Translations under genes and position numbers: made by a program | Shown: one piece after another, positions 11,821 to 24,517 of the stretch | Position numbering within the stretch: position 1 is the first letter of the stretch | How the letters are laid out: the number at the start of each line of letters is the position of its first letter | NCBI RefSeq assembly: GCF_030247195.1 | Contig: NC_080671.1 | Coordinates: 14,644,843-14,708,842 of the forward strand | From: Topomyia yanbarensis | Taxonomy: Eukaryota; Arthropoda; Insecta; Diptera; Culicidae | DNA length: 64,000 nucleotides | Direction of reading: 5' to 3' | Notes under the pieces: generated by a model | Seen by the model: the letters and a program-made list of their open reading frames with translations, nothing else | Databases searched by the model: none | Told to the model about the DNA's origin: nothing

Positions 11821-14800
11821 CTAATTACATTTCAGAATACGCATTATTTTAGTTTTTATCGAATTCCTTGTCAGGTTGAAGTCAAACGCCGTCGCCACAC
11901 TGTTAAACACACGCTGGAGTCCGGTAACAGCGCTCTGGCGCCCATAGTTAGTTCTCCTGAACGGGATTAGCAGAAGCGAGTTATTGCGCAGAGCTCGAAC
12001 GTGAGCTTGAAGATCGAGGCGTCCGAGGATTGTAGGGCAATCCACCCGGGCAGACAGTAAGTCCAAACAGGGCTCGAGAGCAGTCCCTCCGGATGCTTAG
12101 AGTATCGAGCTGTATTAACTGACAACGGTTTTCGTAGCTTGGCAGCTGAAATCTGTTTTGCCAAGGAAGATGTCGAAGTGCAAACAGTGTTCTGGTAGGT
12201 AAGGGTTCCAAACAGCAGAACAATATTCCAGTGTTGAGCGAACCAGAGATTTAGAGAGATTTTAAAAAGTATACGTCCTTAAAGTTTTTCGCTATTCAGA
12301 AGATGAACCCAAGCTGTCTTGAAGCCTTATCCACAATGGATGATGTATGTGGTTTGAACATTAGTGCCGAATCCATGATGACTCCGAGATCCTTGACGTT
12401 AGAGTGTCTTGGAATACTCGAGTCGAAGAGGTGGTAGTTAAACTGAATCGTTTTCGCGTGAACGTAACGATTGAGCATTTGCTCGGGTTTAAAACCATTC
12501 TGTCGAAACATTTTCATGTCATCGGCAAAAGAATGGCGGGGTCCTTGTAATTTGATGTTGACGTCATTAAAGTAGAGGAGGAATATCACTGGACCGAGAT
12601 GGCTTCCTTGTGGGATGCCGGATGTAGCGAAGAATGGTGCAGATAGACAATCCTTAATGCTGATTTGGAGTTGCCTTCCATCGAAGTAGGAACGAAACCA
12701 GCGCAGTAGTTGTCCATGAATACCGAGTTTGTCCAGCTTCGCTATTGCGATATCATGATTGATTTTGTCGAAGGCCGCAGATAAATCCATGTAAATAGCA
12801 TCGGTTTGCAATCCGTCAGCGAATCCATCCATTACATATGTTGTGAATGAGAGCAGGTTTGTCGTTGTCGATCGTTTAGGTATGAAACCGTGTTGGTCAT
12901 CTGCAATGTAGTGTTTGCAGTGAAAGAAAATAGGATCTAACACAACGAGCTCGAACAGTTTTGATACAGTACTTACACACGAGATTCCCCGATAATTGTC
13001 AATGTTCGATTTGTTTCCTTTTTTGTGAACTGGAAACATGTGCGCTGCTTTCCAGCAGGAAGGGAATGTTCCAGTATTGAGTGATAGCACAAAGACTCGC
13101 CGAAGTGGTTCAAGAAGCCCGCTGATGCACTTTATGACAAAAATCGAGGGAACGCCATCTGGGTCCGGGGAACTAGATGCTTTCAGCTTGGAATTTGCTG
13201 CAAGAATGGCATCATTATCGACACAAATTCGATTGATGGTTCGTCCTAGAGAAGGAGTTAGATTTGAAGCGGCAGTGACTTGTTGTGGGGAAAGTTTCTC
13301 GTCGGAAAAAACGCTTGAAAATTTGTCGGAAAACAATTGGCAAATTTCCTTAGGGTCGGTCCATTTAATGACATACAAGATGGTAACCCGGATTCTTTTC
13401 GCTGCTCGTTCACATATTTGGATTTCAGTTGACGTTCGACGTTTTGCTGGTATCTAAAAAAGGCTGCTTTGCTGTTTGTATTCGTGGTTGAGTTGAAAGT
13501 AGTGGTTTCGTAATGCAAGTGTCTTATGCTTCGAGAACTTTTTAAATGCGGCTCGTTTGGCAGTTTTTAATCGTCTAAGCACTGTTGATTGCCAGGGTTG
13601 TTGATTAGTGCTGACTGTTCGTTTTGGCACATGAAGGTCGATTAGGTAGTTAAGAATATTAGAAAACGTCATCGCTGTTTCGTTCGCATCATCATTGTTA
13701 AGATTTTCGTCCCAGTTTATATCCAACAGCGTGCTAACGATGCTGTCGTAGTCAGCGTTTTTAAAATCGTAGACGATAGAGCTTGAGACGTCTTCGAAAT
13801 TCACTCCTAGGTTACCAGCGAGTACAAGATGTAGTGGGGGATGATGGCGCACAGGTTGGACTAAAGGTGTCGGAGTGGCGCAGCAGTACGGAGCGTAGTC
13901 CCGGGCACTTACAAAGCAGAGGTCCAATGTACGTCCATTCTCGTTGATAATATTATTAATTTGCCGAAGAGTTGCGCTACTGTAGTTGTCCAAGATACAA
14001 CTGGCATTGTTGATAAGCGCAGACTTTTCGATATCCAATCGTAGAAATCCATTACTTGCCGGGCACCAGGTCAAGCCAGGTAAGTTGAAGTCGCCCAGTA
14101 TAACAATATCATCAGACGGGGCAGCGATCGAGGTGATGAAAGAAACGGAGGAAAGATGTACATCGATCAGGCTGTAATCACGAATTCGGTCAGGTGGAAA
14201 ATACACGACACACAGGAAGAGATTGCGATCGGCAAGTTTCACTGATATCCACACTTGCTCGGAGCTCGCCCACCGCTCATCGTTGATCACTCTGACTTTT
14301 ATACCATGGCGAACGTCGATGAGTACACCATCTCCTGATGTCTTGTGGCTGTTGAGGGCATTGCGATCACAGCGGAAAACATCAAATGTTGAGCCAAACA
14401 CCTGGCGAGGCAGAGTACGGTTGTCGAGCCACGTCTCGGTTAAGCGAGCAAATAGCTGTGCGTTGATGAATTTAAGCCACCAACATTCTGGTAGTAAATC
14501 TCGATGTTATTGGATGACGGATCAGGTTCTGCAGAGAGCGAATCAACTGCATCGCGTCCCAGAATGTGGCGATCATCATCGGCGAGAGAAATGGTTGACA
14601 TCTGGTCACAAGATGTTAGAACAAAAGGCAAATTACTGGAAGCGAAGAATACATCAGCGCTTGAAGTGTTCGGATCAGATGTATACTTGCCATTTGTGGC
14701 GGGCTGGAAGACCCTTTCACCCATCCCACACACAGGACCGGGACGACTGATGATCGCTGGCTGCAATTGCTCGACTGTGGCGGGGGGATTGAGGGCTTCC

Positions 14801-15069
14801 ATAGTGCCAACTGGGATGCGTCCCAGTATGCGTTGAACCCCGATGGTGCGATGCGGAGAGCAGGAACGGGACGGTAGTAGCTTACGGCGAGAGTTGGTTG
14901 ATGAACTGGAAGCGTGAATCGGTTCAACCGTTGTATCGTTACAATTTGTATAATACTTGCCGAGAAAGGCGGCTTGGAAGACCTCTTCTCCACCCACACA
15001 GGACCGGGACGACTGCTGAACGCTGGCTGCAAGGGCTCGACTGTAGCGGGGGGGATCGAGGGCTTCCAT
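11821..15069 (-). pseudogene. CR1 ORF2, endonuclease plus reverse transcriptase, broken
   Basis: ORF2 would nick the target and copy the element's RNA. The frame from 15069 carries the linker and then IEIYYQNVGGLNSST, the start of the APE endonuclease. A small deletion and frameshift near 14430 follow, with the TETWLDN catalytic glutamate motif just past it. The block at 13454-14401 holds ILGDFNLPGLTW. The usual SDHxPL motif is changed to RHHPPL, so a catalytic aspartate is lost. After another frameshift the reverse transcriptase at 12296-13378 shows NYRGISCVSTVSKLFE, HGFIPKRST, YMDLSAAFDKINHDI, SGIPQGSHLGP and FADD. The C-terminal region (LPWQNRFQLPSYENRCQL) runs to a stop at 11821 in two further frames. 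Confidence 0.85.
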
Positions 15070-15110
15070 TGTACCAACTGCGTTGCGTCCCAGTATGCGA
15101 TCAGCGTCGA
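14760..15110 (-). repeat. Tandem duplication in the CR1 ORF1/ORF2 linker
   Basis: Two copies of a roughly 270-bp unit lie at about 15105-14840 and 14835-14640. Each carries CCCAGTATGCG near its start, then CTTCCATTG or CTTCCATAG, GCTCGACTGTAGCGGGGGG or a close variant, and GACCGGGACGACTG. In translation both read AYWDA(T/S)QL-x2-WKPSIPP. A third decayed copy is seen at about 16320-16420, and one lies in the neighbouring fragment at 11660-11765. Confidence 0.7.
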
Positions 15111-15949
15111 CACTCCTTCACAATGGCGGTGTAGCTTGATATAGTGGCATTGCCAATCGTTGCGGAGTCCTCTATAGGGTTGTATTAGCGGAATACATAC
15201 GGCTTCCGAGGGCAGAGGAAAATCAGTCGGTGGGCACCAAATGTTCTGGGTACGGCTATCCTCAAATTCCCTGAACAATATGCCTTGAGGCCATGTGCCA
15301 GTGTAAAGAGCTGCTTCACGGTACTTTGGGTGAACTCCAACTTTGAAGGATATGAAGTTCAGAGTACTGACGTCTATGCCTTTTTTAACAAGCGGAATAA
15401 CCTTTATTTCCTCGTTGCAGTTTAATCCTTATTTGGACATTTTTTCGACTGTCTCCTTGCTAATGCTGGGATGAAAGCGGGAAAGATACATCCAGAGTAA
15501 CGGAGTGGGAGGTGGAACCGTCAGAATGTTGCTTTTATCGACTAGCTTTCGACCGCCGTCAAGAATACTGCTCGGATCAGGGCCATCCTCGCGACGACGT
15601 TTCTGAGGTGGTCGAGAGGTACCGGAATTTGGCCGGACTGGAGTGGTTGTTGAAACCTTTCTGGCGAGGTGCGAAATTTGCTGGTTATTTTTTGATAACT
15701 CTGTCTTTAGTTCAGCACAGACGTCATCCGTTTTCCCAGCGATAGCAGAGATAAAACGTCCATTAACACATTGACACATTCATTGCACATCCAAAATAAA
15801 TTTGGGTTTTCGGCAAGTTTTTTCAAGAACGGCTTGTTGAGTTGTTTACCGCACTGCATATGCACCACATTTTTGCAAAATCCCATGCATTCGATAAAGT
15901 CATCGTCCGATTTGACGGTTTTCGCGCAGTGATCGCATGCACTTGTCAT
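14960..15949 (-). pseudogene. CR1 ORF1, PHD-finger protein, frameshifted
   Basis: ORF1 proteins of CR1-like elements bind nucleic acid and assist target-primed reverse transcription. The start at 15949 opens a zinc-finger pattern CDHC, CMGFC, HMQC, CNEC, which fits a C4HC3 PHD finger within the first 60 residues. The frame then shifts near 15770 into the segment at 15429-15779, which has a coiled-coil-like stretch, a basic KRRRE patch and the block LWMYLSRFHPSISKE. A further piece near 15420-15260 contains VKVIPLVKKGIDVSTLNFIS and KVGVHPKYREAAL, typical of the C-terminal part of CR1 ORF1. The 3' limit is approximate because the frame runs on into the linker repeats. Confidence 0.75.
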
Positions 15950-16440
15950 AATGCCGATTTTCTACCCGCCCTAGATCCGACTTTTCGTTTTCGTCTCACT
16001 GTGCGCCAAGTTGTGATGTGGGAAATACTTTCCTCTACCCGCGTGCAGGTGGCGAAGTGAGCGCGTGAATTTTTTGTGGGTAATTACACACAGGTCCGGT
16101 GATGTAAACAATCTCGATTTTCACTGGATTTTTCACGACACAAAAACAAAATTTGTAGAAAACACTTTAAAACTTCACAATATCAAGGGCGCAAACAAAA
16201 TTTAGAATCGACTGATACGATAAACGATGATTAAACGGCACAAATCACGTCAAATATTAAGTTTGTGTCCCGGTGTCTGGAAAGGGTAGAATCGGTTGGC
16301 TTGTGGATTTCAGAAGGTTGACTCACTGACCTGAAACACAGGATCGGGACGGCTACAGGATGACTGGAGGAGTTTGGCTATGGTGGGTGGATCAGCAGGC
16401 TCTGAGAAGATGAAGGTAGCCATTTAACCTCGTGACCCGG

Positions 16441-19400
16441 AAGAAGAGCGGATAGCGATTCGTTCGATGCAGGCGGGAAACGTCATACATTTCCGGGTAC
16501 GAATAATTCGAGATGACGGAGCCTGCGGTTGGATTTTGGAGCACCTCTATGTCGACCCCAGGTACAGAACCGGACCGGACTGCACGTCGCTGTTAGGATG
16601 GGCGGCTCAGACGCTTCCATAATGTTGAAGGCAAGCGTGTGCCCGGTTTCCAGCGATAGCTAATTGTTATCCGTGTGAACTGCACGGTGCGATAACTTTG
16701 TCACCAAAGCCGCTCTTTTTTGGAATGGTTTTCAAACTCCTGAAAGTAAACATTCACCGCTCAAATAACCTTAGATAACTCCACGTTCTTAACCGTTTTG
16801 TTCACCCCGACTTCGAATATGACAAAGCTCAAGGTAACCTTGCGGCTTTGAGTTCTACGTCGTTAGAAAGAGCCATGCCGTTTTTCACAAATGTTACGAT
16901 TTTGTTATCGGTTATGCTCCGATCGAATGCGGCTTTTTGCGGTTATATTTACGACTTCATGTAGAATAGTCACAAAAATGGCCTGAAAAAGGTGATTCAA
17001 ACTAATAGGTTCGTTGTGTAATAATGAAAACCGTGATTGTTATTGTTAACTTCTTTCAATTGCAATAAAAATGAGGTTCAGGACCCTCGTCCCGCTTACA
17101 AATCCACGACCTTCGTTTGCTAAGCAAACACTGTCTAAAAGCGAGCTCAAAATGATTATCCCCCGCTGACATCGCTACCGATGGTACATAAAACCCACAT
17201 TGATCCTACATATGAACACGTTTACGCATTTTACAAAGCACAAAGAACACACACACACACACCAAACGTACATTTTAGATAAGCACGACCTCGAAGCTAA
17301 CAAGCTCCTGTCACCCGCCGAGCGTGCTTTTTCGATTGAATGCCGTCAAAGCCCCTTCGGGGACAGTTAGGGCATGGGTTTCGGAATGGGACCGACACGT
17401 GCACATGCGAGGCAGATGGGACGACGTACAATATCTTCATGAATAATGGAAAATCCGGAGAAAATGAGTGACAATTACTTTGTGTGTCCTTATTGTTTGC
17501 AGGAATGGCTATGTACTGAGAGCTTCCACAGCTGAGCAATGCGGACGAAGTATTTATGCTCTAAAACATTTGTGTGGCTGAAGCGACACACATCAGAAAA
17601 ATTTGTTTAGAATCAATTAGTCCGGTAATGTTCGAATTACATGAGTAATGGATTGTTAAGGAGCCATACCCGGCCCAATGACGCCGGAGGAACCGTGCCT
17701 ATAAAGAAGGTCGAAACGACCACAAAACGTTTTACGTGTAGTTTGATTCATTGCTATGAGTTAAGTTCTCGTTTCATAATATGACCTTAATTATGCATAA
17801 GCAGTAACTCTTCTACTGTAACAAGCACAACGAGCGAAACATAGCAGTAAAACAATCCAGCTGATCCCGCATTCAAAGTTTAAAAAATATTTCCACGAAA
17901 GTTTATCGCCATTAGGCTTATCTGTGAGTTTATTTCGATGTCACCAATGTCGAAGAGTGGGTGGCAAAGGCTCCCACGGTAACAGCTATCTGACATTATT
18001 TTTTTGTGTAGTAGTGCCTCTCGTTTTTGTGTCAACCGCCAACAAGATCGAAACCTGGGGGACCATTAAAACATAATGTACTTTTTTGCCGGGAGGAGCA
18101 GTATATTTTTTCTTTCCCCACCACAACGACTAGCGTGCTATTTTCGCTGGATCTTTATCTCAATAAATCACACTCAGACCGGAACCCTTTGCCGGTGTGG
18201 CTGGGTCGGTGGGAAAGGCTCGATCCTGCCAGAGCTCGTCGTGTTACACGGTGTGCGGTGATACTACAGGCAGGCTTGCTTTCGTCGCGGTGAGCAAATA
18301 TTGGACACAGAAAAAATAGAGCAATTAGGATTGTTGTTTAAAAACTCTTGAAGGAGAGGTAAGATACGTGAGCACTGGAGAGACCAGAGTAAGTTTGTAA
18401 TTGCTAACATAAATCATTATCGTTTTTTTTTTAAAGAGACAGATTGACTGCATGATAGTGAGCAACAGTCGGTGTTCAGGTGTGCGGTTAAATGCTAGCA
18501 GATGTGACAGAACATGTTTACTTCCAATGGGACTACTATTTTTTTAAATTTTTTTGATTATAGAGGTTTGAACCTTTGGGTGATTCGCCTCTGTTCAATG
18601 AAACTGTCGATCTTACATTGACTAATTGAAAATATTTTAGCTAGAGGCCATAACTAATTTTTATATTGTGTACGGTGGAAAGTTTCGGAATTTCTTTACA
18701 CTCTGATCGTTTTTTGAGCATCATTACATCCACAGTATAACGTTTCGAACGAATCAAAATATTACCTAAAAATCTACACTTTCGTTCACCGCTATCCGAC
18801 ACAGTCTTTTTTGTATAGTCAACTGAAATTCAATCCGAGCTCAATGTAAAAAAAAACCTCTCTCCTGCACAGCGAGAGCCCAACGAGTGACAGGAAAATA
18901 GCTTTCAGCGTATAGTAAAATTTACGACTGATGAATCTCAATCAAGCATAAAATCAGATTGAACTTATTGAGGCGGTATCCTCTTCGCACTTCTCGAACA
19001 CGGTGCACTCGGCGTACATACTGGCGTACTGCGTGCTATCGAACCACAGTAAAGCACGGTTAGGCTAGGCAAGCACAAATGCTGAAATTATCTGTGAGTA
19101 CACCAACAAGCAGGCAGGCGCCTCGGTTCCGGAAATTGCGCTCCACTGGATCAGGAGAAGAGGTGTCGTAAATTGGAAATGTGTTTCAGGACCGGAGTTT
19201 TCCAACGATTGAAGACATTGTCATAATGATGATCAAACGTCGCACTAGACGTTTGCATGAATCGAGTTTATTATATCTATAGTGATTGAGATTTTGTTGA
19301 GCGAGGGCGATAGTTGGATTCAGAACGCGGAAAAGTTCAATGAATTTTTCCCCGGAAATTACGAACTGCCAAAAGGTTTCCACTCTATTATATTACAGCG

Positions 19401-19740
19401 AAGATGTAAAAAATCGTGAATAATAGCTTATACTTAAAAATAAGAGTTACAATTGTAGTCAACAGTTGAATAAAATGTATCAGAATTTCACTGGTAGTGA
19501 GAACAAGAAAACTACCTACTTATATTATAATGAGACGAACACGTAATGTTATGGGTTTTGCGCCCTTCACGTACAAAAGTGGGTTTGTTCAATGCACTCC
19601 TTAGGGTTGCTTACTTAATTTTCTCTTAGCCCTCTTTCAGAAGCGTCAATACCTACATTCTGGAAACCGCCTGGAGCTTTCGCTTTTGCTAGAATGTCAC
19701 AACGATGTGCACTCTATTCACTACGCGATTCCCGGAGTAT
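16441..19740. other. Non-coding stretch with a short CA microsatellite
   Basis: A short (AC)n run at about 17251-17262 is the only clear feature. The reading frames at 17297-17539 and 18027-18293 have no recognisable domain. No transposon ends were found by eye. Confidence 0.4.
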
Positions 19741-19750
19741 TAAAGAGGAA

Positions 19751-19940
<190 letters not shown>

Positions 19941-20262
19941 ATTTTTCATCTGACCTACATGGTCTACATGAAATATAGAATGAGGAAAAGCCCATTTGGA
20001 GTCCATCAAACAACCTCCAAATGCGCGTAAAAACCTCATTATCTTTTCACATATACATATTAAACAATATTACACATTACATTACATAATATTACATTAC
20101 AATGTGTTACTAATAATACATCTAACAAATTAACATCACTATCTAAATCACATCTTATGACTAAGTTAGCCGTTTGAGCCTATTTTTAAAAACGTCACTT
20201 GATACAGAGAAGTCAAAACATTCATAAACATTATTAAATACGCTACACATCGCCCTTATGGG

Positions 20263-21579
20263 TTAATTCTGTCCATAATCAGTACTTTGATAGTCAAGTC
20301 TTAAAAAATTCCACGATCTTATACTTCTAGCGGGCACATTTACATTAATCTGAGAAAGTATATTTGGGGCATCTATTTCACCAGTTAGAACTTTCCCTAC
20401 AAACACGGCTCTGAATATATTTCGCCTTTTTGAAAGAGGGTCCATGTCGAGCAGACGACAGCGTTCAATGTAAGGTGGCAACTCTATCGGGTTGCGCCAT
20501 GGCAGGGTTTTAAGGGCATATCGGAGAAACCTAGCTTGTATAGATTCAATTCTGGTAATCCAGACATTTGTGTACGGGCACCAAATGATAGCTGAAGCTT
20601 CCAGGATGCCCAAGTAGCACGCTTTGTTACTGTATAGTATTTGTAACTCTCTTGGTAACAACTATGTTATGGAAAAAGCGCACTTTGTTTGTATGTTGTG
20701 CAACATGTTCCTAATTGCAGCAAAATAATGAAAACAACAGCTGTGCCATTTGTCGAGCACTGGGTAGTCGGACAGTTCTGTTTTAGGGTGGAATGGCAAA
20801 GAAAGAGGCATTTGCAACTTGATAGACTGTTTGTGCAAGTTAGCAAAGTTTCTGATTAGTTTCACAACTGTTATTGATGTTTGCATACTTAACACTATTG
20901 GTCAGCTCTATAGTTACATGGTTGCACAATCTGTTTAAAAACCCGTGGAAATTCTTTTCAAATATATCCAACAATAAAAGATATTGTGTAGCAGTTGTGT
21001 AACATTTAAAACTTTCAACAAGTTGCAATTGCTACTTGGGTGGAGCGTACAAGAGAGAAGTACAGTGCTCTCAGACAGTATGGGTCAGTAAACTCTTTGG
21101 CTATTCTAATGATAAAACCAAGGTTCCGGTTGGCTTTCGCAATGATGTGGGAATAGTGATCTCTAAACGTCAATTTAGAATCCAGCTGTACACCAACGTC
21201 CCTGACAACTGACACTCTATCCAGTAGTTTCCCTGCGATAGTATAACACCACAAAATTGGATTTTTTCTGCGCGTGAAAGAAATTACTGAGCATTTGGAT
21301 ACACTGATAGTCAACCGATTTCGAGTGCACCAGTTACAAAATTCATCTAGTTGTCGCTGTAGTTCAATGCAGTCCAATTCAGATCGTACAATAAAAAACA
21401 GTTTAAGGTCATCTGCATAGATAAGTTTGCATCCTGGTGGAAGGACATTACAAACGTCATTGAAGAACAAGGAGAACAGCAAGGGTCCAAGATTACTGCC
21501 CTGGGGCACACCTGATAAGTTTATAAAGTTATGTGATTCAACATTTCCTAGTTTGACAGATAAGGTACGGCCTACATAT
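20263..21579 (-). pseudogene. CR1 reverse transcriptase, C-terminal part, interrupted
   Basis: The upstream piece (21041-21579) shows SGVPQGSNLGPLLFS, the catalytic IYADDLKLF and VRDVGVQLDSKLTF, which are palm and thumb blocks of a CR1 reverse transcriptase. The downstream piece (20263-20608) begins ILEASAIIWCPY and holds LPWRNPIELPPYIERCRLL and the ordinary C-terminal region. The MITE sits between LVRS and ILEAS. The N-terminal half, including the endonuclease, is absent. The frame is otherwise open, so this copy is less decayed than the one at 11.8-16.4 kb, although it is not functional. Confidence 0.85.
20609..21040. mobile_element. MITE inserted in CR1 reverse transcriptase
   Basis: The left end reads CCCAAGTAGCACGC and the reverse complement of the right end reads CCCAAGTAGCAATTGC. 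The element is 432 bp with no coding capacity. The host reading frame, with a reverse transcriptase motif across the gap, gives the empty site. After removing one TG copy the frame restores LVRSILEAS, so the duplication is probably 2 bp (TG). Confidence 0.7.
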
Positions 21580-21850
21580 GACGAATTTCGCGCCAACTCG
21601 AACAAATGTTGGCAGCATTCTCTCCGATTTTAATGAAACTTTTTGTGCGTGAGAACTTTGTCACAAAAAGCCACTTTGCATACTTTGTTTTTCCAAAAAT
21701 GATCTAGACTGGCTTTTGAAAAGGGTCAAAAATGACAAATCCGAAAAAAAGGTTGTAGGAATGATTTTCACAAAATTAGTCAATTTTTTGAATGAAAATA
21801 TTGGATAAATTCTTCAACGATTTACAAAAAAACCCTAGCTTTGATATGGA
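21580..21850 (+). repeat. Dispersed repeat E, partial copy
   Basis: It begins ACGAATTTCGCGCCAACTCG and continues with GGCAGCATTCTCTCCGA and CTTTGTCACAAAAAGCCAC. The same sequence appears at 60106 (plus) and 30508 (minus), which defines a shared terminus. The copy is truncated on its right side. The longer copies contain a decayed coding stretch, so it is probably a fragment of a once autonomous element. Confidence 0.6.
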
Positions 21851-23171
21851 TGAAATTTTGTTCCATGATAGGTAATTATGTTCCCTATCTACCGTCAAAA
21901 ATTTAAGAGAACTAAGAACTGAAATTGCAGCTCTTGATATCACGCTACCTCTGAAGTGCGTGCGTGTATAGTTCAAACTTTACTTCGATATCGATCTAAA
22001 AGTGACTTCCATAAGTATCTTTGATTTGAATTATTATCGCTCATCCTAATGCCAAAGAACAAATAAAAAACTCTCGAAACCCGTTAAAGAAAATCATTAT
22101 CACTGAAATTTTCGTTTCTACGAAACTTTTCGATAACCTTCCGTTACTTGTGTTAGTGCACTGGGTGGATGCTGCTCTGAAAGTCTAACGAAATCATCTT
22201 AGGACTGTGGGTCTCATTCCGAGCCATTTGCGCGATTTTCGGCGGGTTGAATCTGTAAAGAATTCTAAAAACTAACGTCTATTCCATAATTCTCAGTTCA
22301 GCAATTCGAGAAATCGTGCTCACCGCAAGTCATGAAAAATAAACTGCGTTGTGAAGCGACGGTCACTTCCCCGTTTACTAAAGCTATTAATAATTCTCAA
22401 ATATTTTTTAATTTTTACAACCTTAGTAGGAAAAGTTGTTTAATATGCTTTTGTAATATTGTGTAGGAAAAAAGCTGAAAATTTCTGTATTTTCTCAATC
22501 CACAACATATAAGCCCTTAAGTATACCAATTAATTTAGGAAGCCTTTTTAACACAAACTATCGCACGAATGGGAATAGCTTCACCAAAATTTTGGAAGAA
22601 CTCGATAAAAAACCCTTTGAAAACTACCAAAGAATTGGTATAGTTCGATGTAATTGAAAAAAAAAATCCTCTAAAATGGGTTGTACCTATTAATGTGGGA
22701 CACAGTGAATAATAAATACAGTAAAGACCCATTTTTATTAGTTTCATGGTGTATTTTAAGCTGACATTGACAAAATCGGGACATATTTCATATTCCTTCT
22801 TTATAATAAATTGAAGCTGTTAAAATATTCTTTCCTTCCCTTGATCTAGTCTGACAGCTATTTCTGATTATATAATATAATTTTCTCTTAAAAGGGCCTT
22901 CTAGCGCAAATTTAAAATTAATGATTTTTTTTTATTTTCGCGTATTTGCATCTTTAAGATAAAAAAATATACTCAAGAAAGGATTTAATCGAATCAGCCT
23001 TGTTCGTCTGTTAGAGCCCATCAAACATATTTTATTGACAAATCGGGAGTAGATTAAATTGGGGACTAATTAAATGGGGTCTAATACAGTTATAATAAAT
23101 AGGCGGCAGTATTCGAATAAGTTTCTTGTGGACGAGTGTAGAACTCCTTACGACTACTACTTACTTAGGGT
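21851..23171. other. Non-coding AT-rich stretch, no feature recognised
   Basis: I see only short frames without domains and no transposon ends. Confidence 0.4.
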
Positions 23172-24517
23172 CAGCGGCGTAGCTAGAAATACGGTATTGT
23201 AGGGGTTTGGTGAAAATCGAACTTAATCTCCAAATGGCATAGTTCCGAAACCGTCATATTTGAAGTTTTAAAATCATGGAGAAATATTTTTTCAAAAAAT
23301 AGTAACAGAGTTCGTTTCTTTAGCGAATTTGTTGAGACTATCATTTAAAACAACTTTATTGCAGGAATGAATACTACGCGTAGGGAGTATATCAAGTTTT
23401 AAAATAATATATACGAAATGTTCCTTAATCTATTTTTTATCTTGAACAACTTTTTATTGCGAGTTTCGTAAACTCAAGCTTTAGATAAAATGTAAAATTT
23501 ATTGTTTATAAATAGTAGAAGATCATAAACAGTAAAATCATTATAATTTATTTTAAAGGTACAAATAGCCTAAAATATGTTGATACCCTGAACACACGGA
23601 GCCTTCATGTCTTCAACAAAGTGGTTTGTAATGGCACTCCCCAAAATTTTGCTGAAGACATTAAGTCTCGAACTAGATTTGTTTGAAGAGTAAATACTCC
23701 ATAAATACTTCTTAGAGGATATAACGCCAAAATTATTTGATCAGATGACGTGCTGTTTAACGTTTGTAAAATTCATCGAAGATACCAAACCTCCGAAATT
23801 GTCGGTTACAAAATTAAGTAATCTTGACCTTAAATTACTGTTTGCGAACATTTATTTTAGCTATTCATATAATTGGTAATACAACAAAAATTAAAAGCTC
23901 ATCAAAGCTGATCAGAACCTGCTAGAGTCGAACGGAAAACGCCATTTTTCATAAGTTTTACTCTACTGGAAAGTGTTACCCTCGCTATTAATCATATTAA
24001 GTTTTCGTCTCCACTCTACGCATTTTTAAAATAAAGACATGTTGAGCAAATATTGAAAGCTGTGCAATTTTTCGGTGAGCAGTTCTATGTTTCATATTTC
24101 TGTGTTTCCAACTTCGCTTCCTATTAAAAAAGACCCTAATGCATATTACAGTACATCCATTCCAAAGTGAGCTCAATATGATAGGAAATCTGAGGATTAT
24201 GATTGATTTCAGAACTCTGGAATGAGTGTCTATTAAAATGTTTTCAGGCAGGTATTTGATATTGATGTTATTAGACAACTGTTAGATCAAGACCAATAGA
24301 TCAGTTACAGGTTAGGATTCCATTCCCACAACTTTTCAAAAGTTCTCATGATGTTTAAAACTACAGGTTATCAATGTACTGATTTGATAATTATTATTGT
24401 AATATTGAATGAAGTCAGTGAGCATCAATGAATTATTCTCATCAACACAATTATTTTTTTGGGTGGGCGGCAAGGGGTGGGGTTGAATTCTAAAGCCTTG
24501 GCTACGCCGTTGCTTGG
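23172..24517. mobile_element. Possible hAT-like DNA element, decayed
   Basis: The left edge reads CAGCGGCGTAGCTAGAAAT. The reverse complement of the right edge reads CAAGCAACGGCGTAGCC, so both ends contain the (C/A)GGCGTAGC core typical of several hAT families. A single related end, CAGTGGCGTAACCAG, stands alone at 54356. No 8-bp duplication was recognised and no transposase is visible. The interior is AT-rich and non-coding. Confidence 0.35.

Larger units (their letters stand above)
11821..16440 (-). mobile_element. CR1-clade non-LTR retrotransposon, nearly full length, degenerate
   Basis: On the minus strand this element has, in order, a 5' region, an ORF1 with a PHD finger, a tandemly duplicated linker, an APE-type endonuclease, a reverse transcriptase and the CR1-type C-terminal region ending at 11821. 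Several frameshifts and small deletions break both ORFs, so it is dead. The clade call rests on the PHD-type ORF1 plus the reverse transcriptase motif SGIPQGSHLGP and the layout. The 5' limit is uncertain: a third, degenerate linker-like stretch at about 16320-16420 suggests that the element or an older copy extends there. The usual TAAA-type tail is missing at the 3' side, where a second CR1 fragment abuts. Confidence 0.85.
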
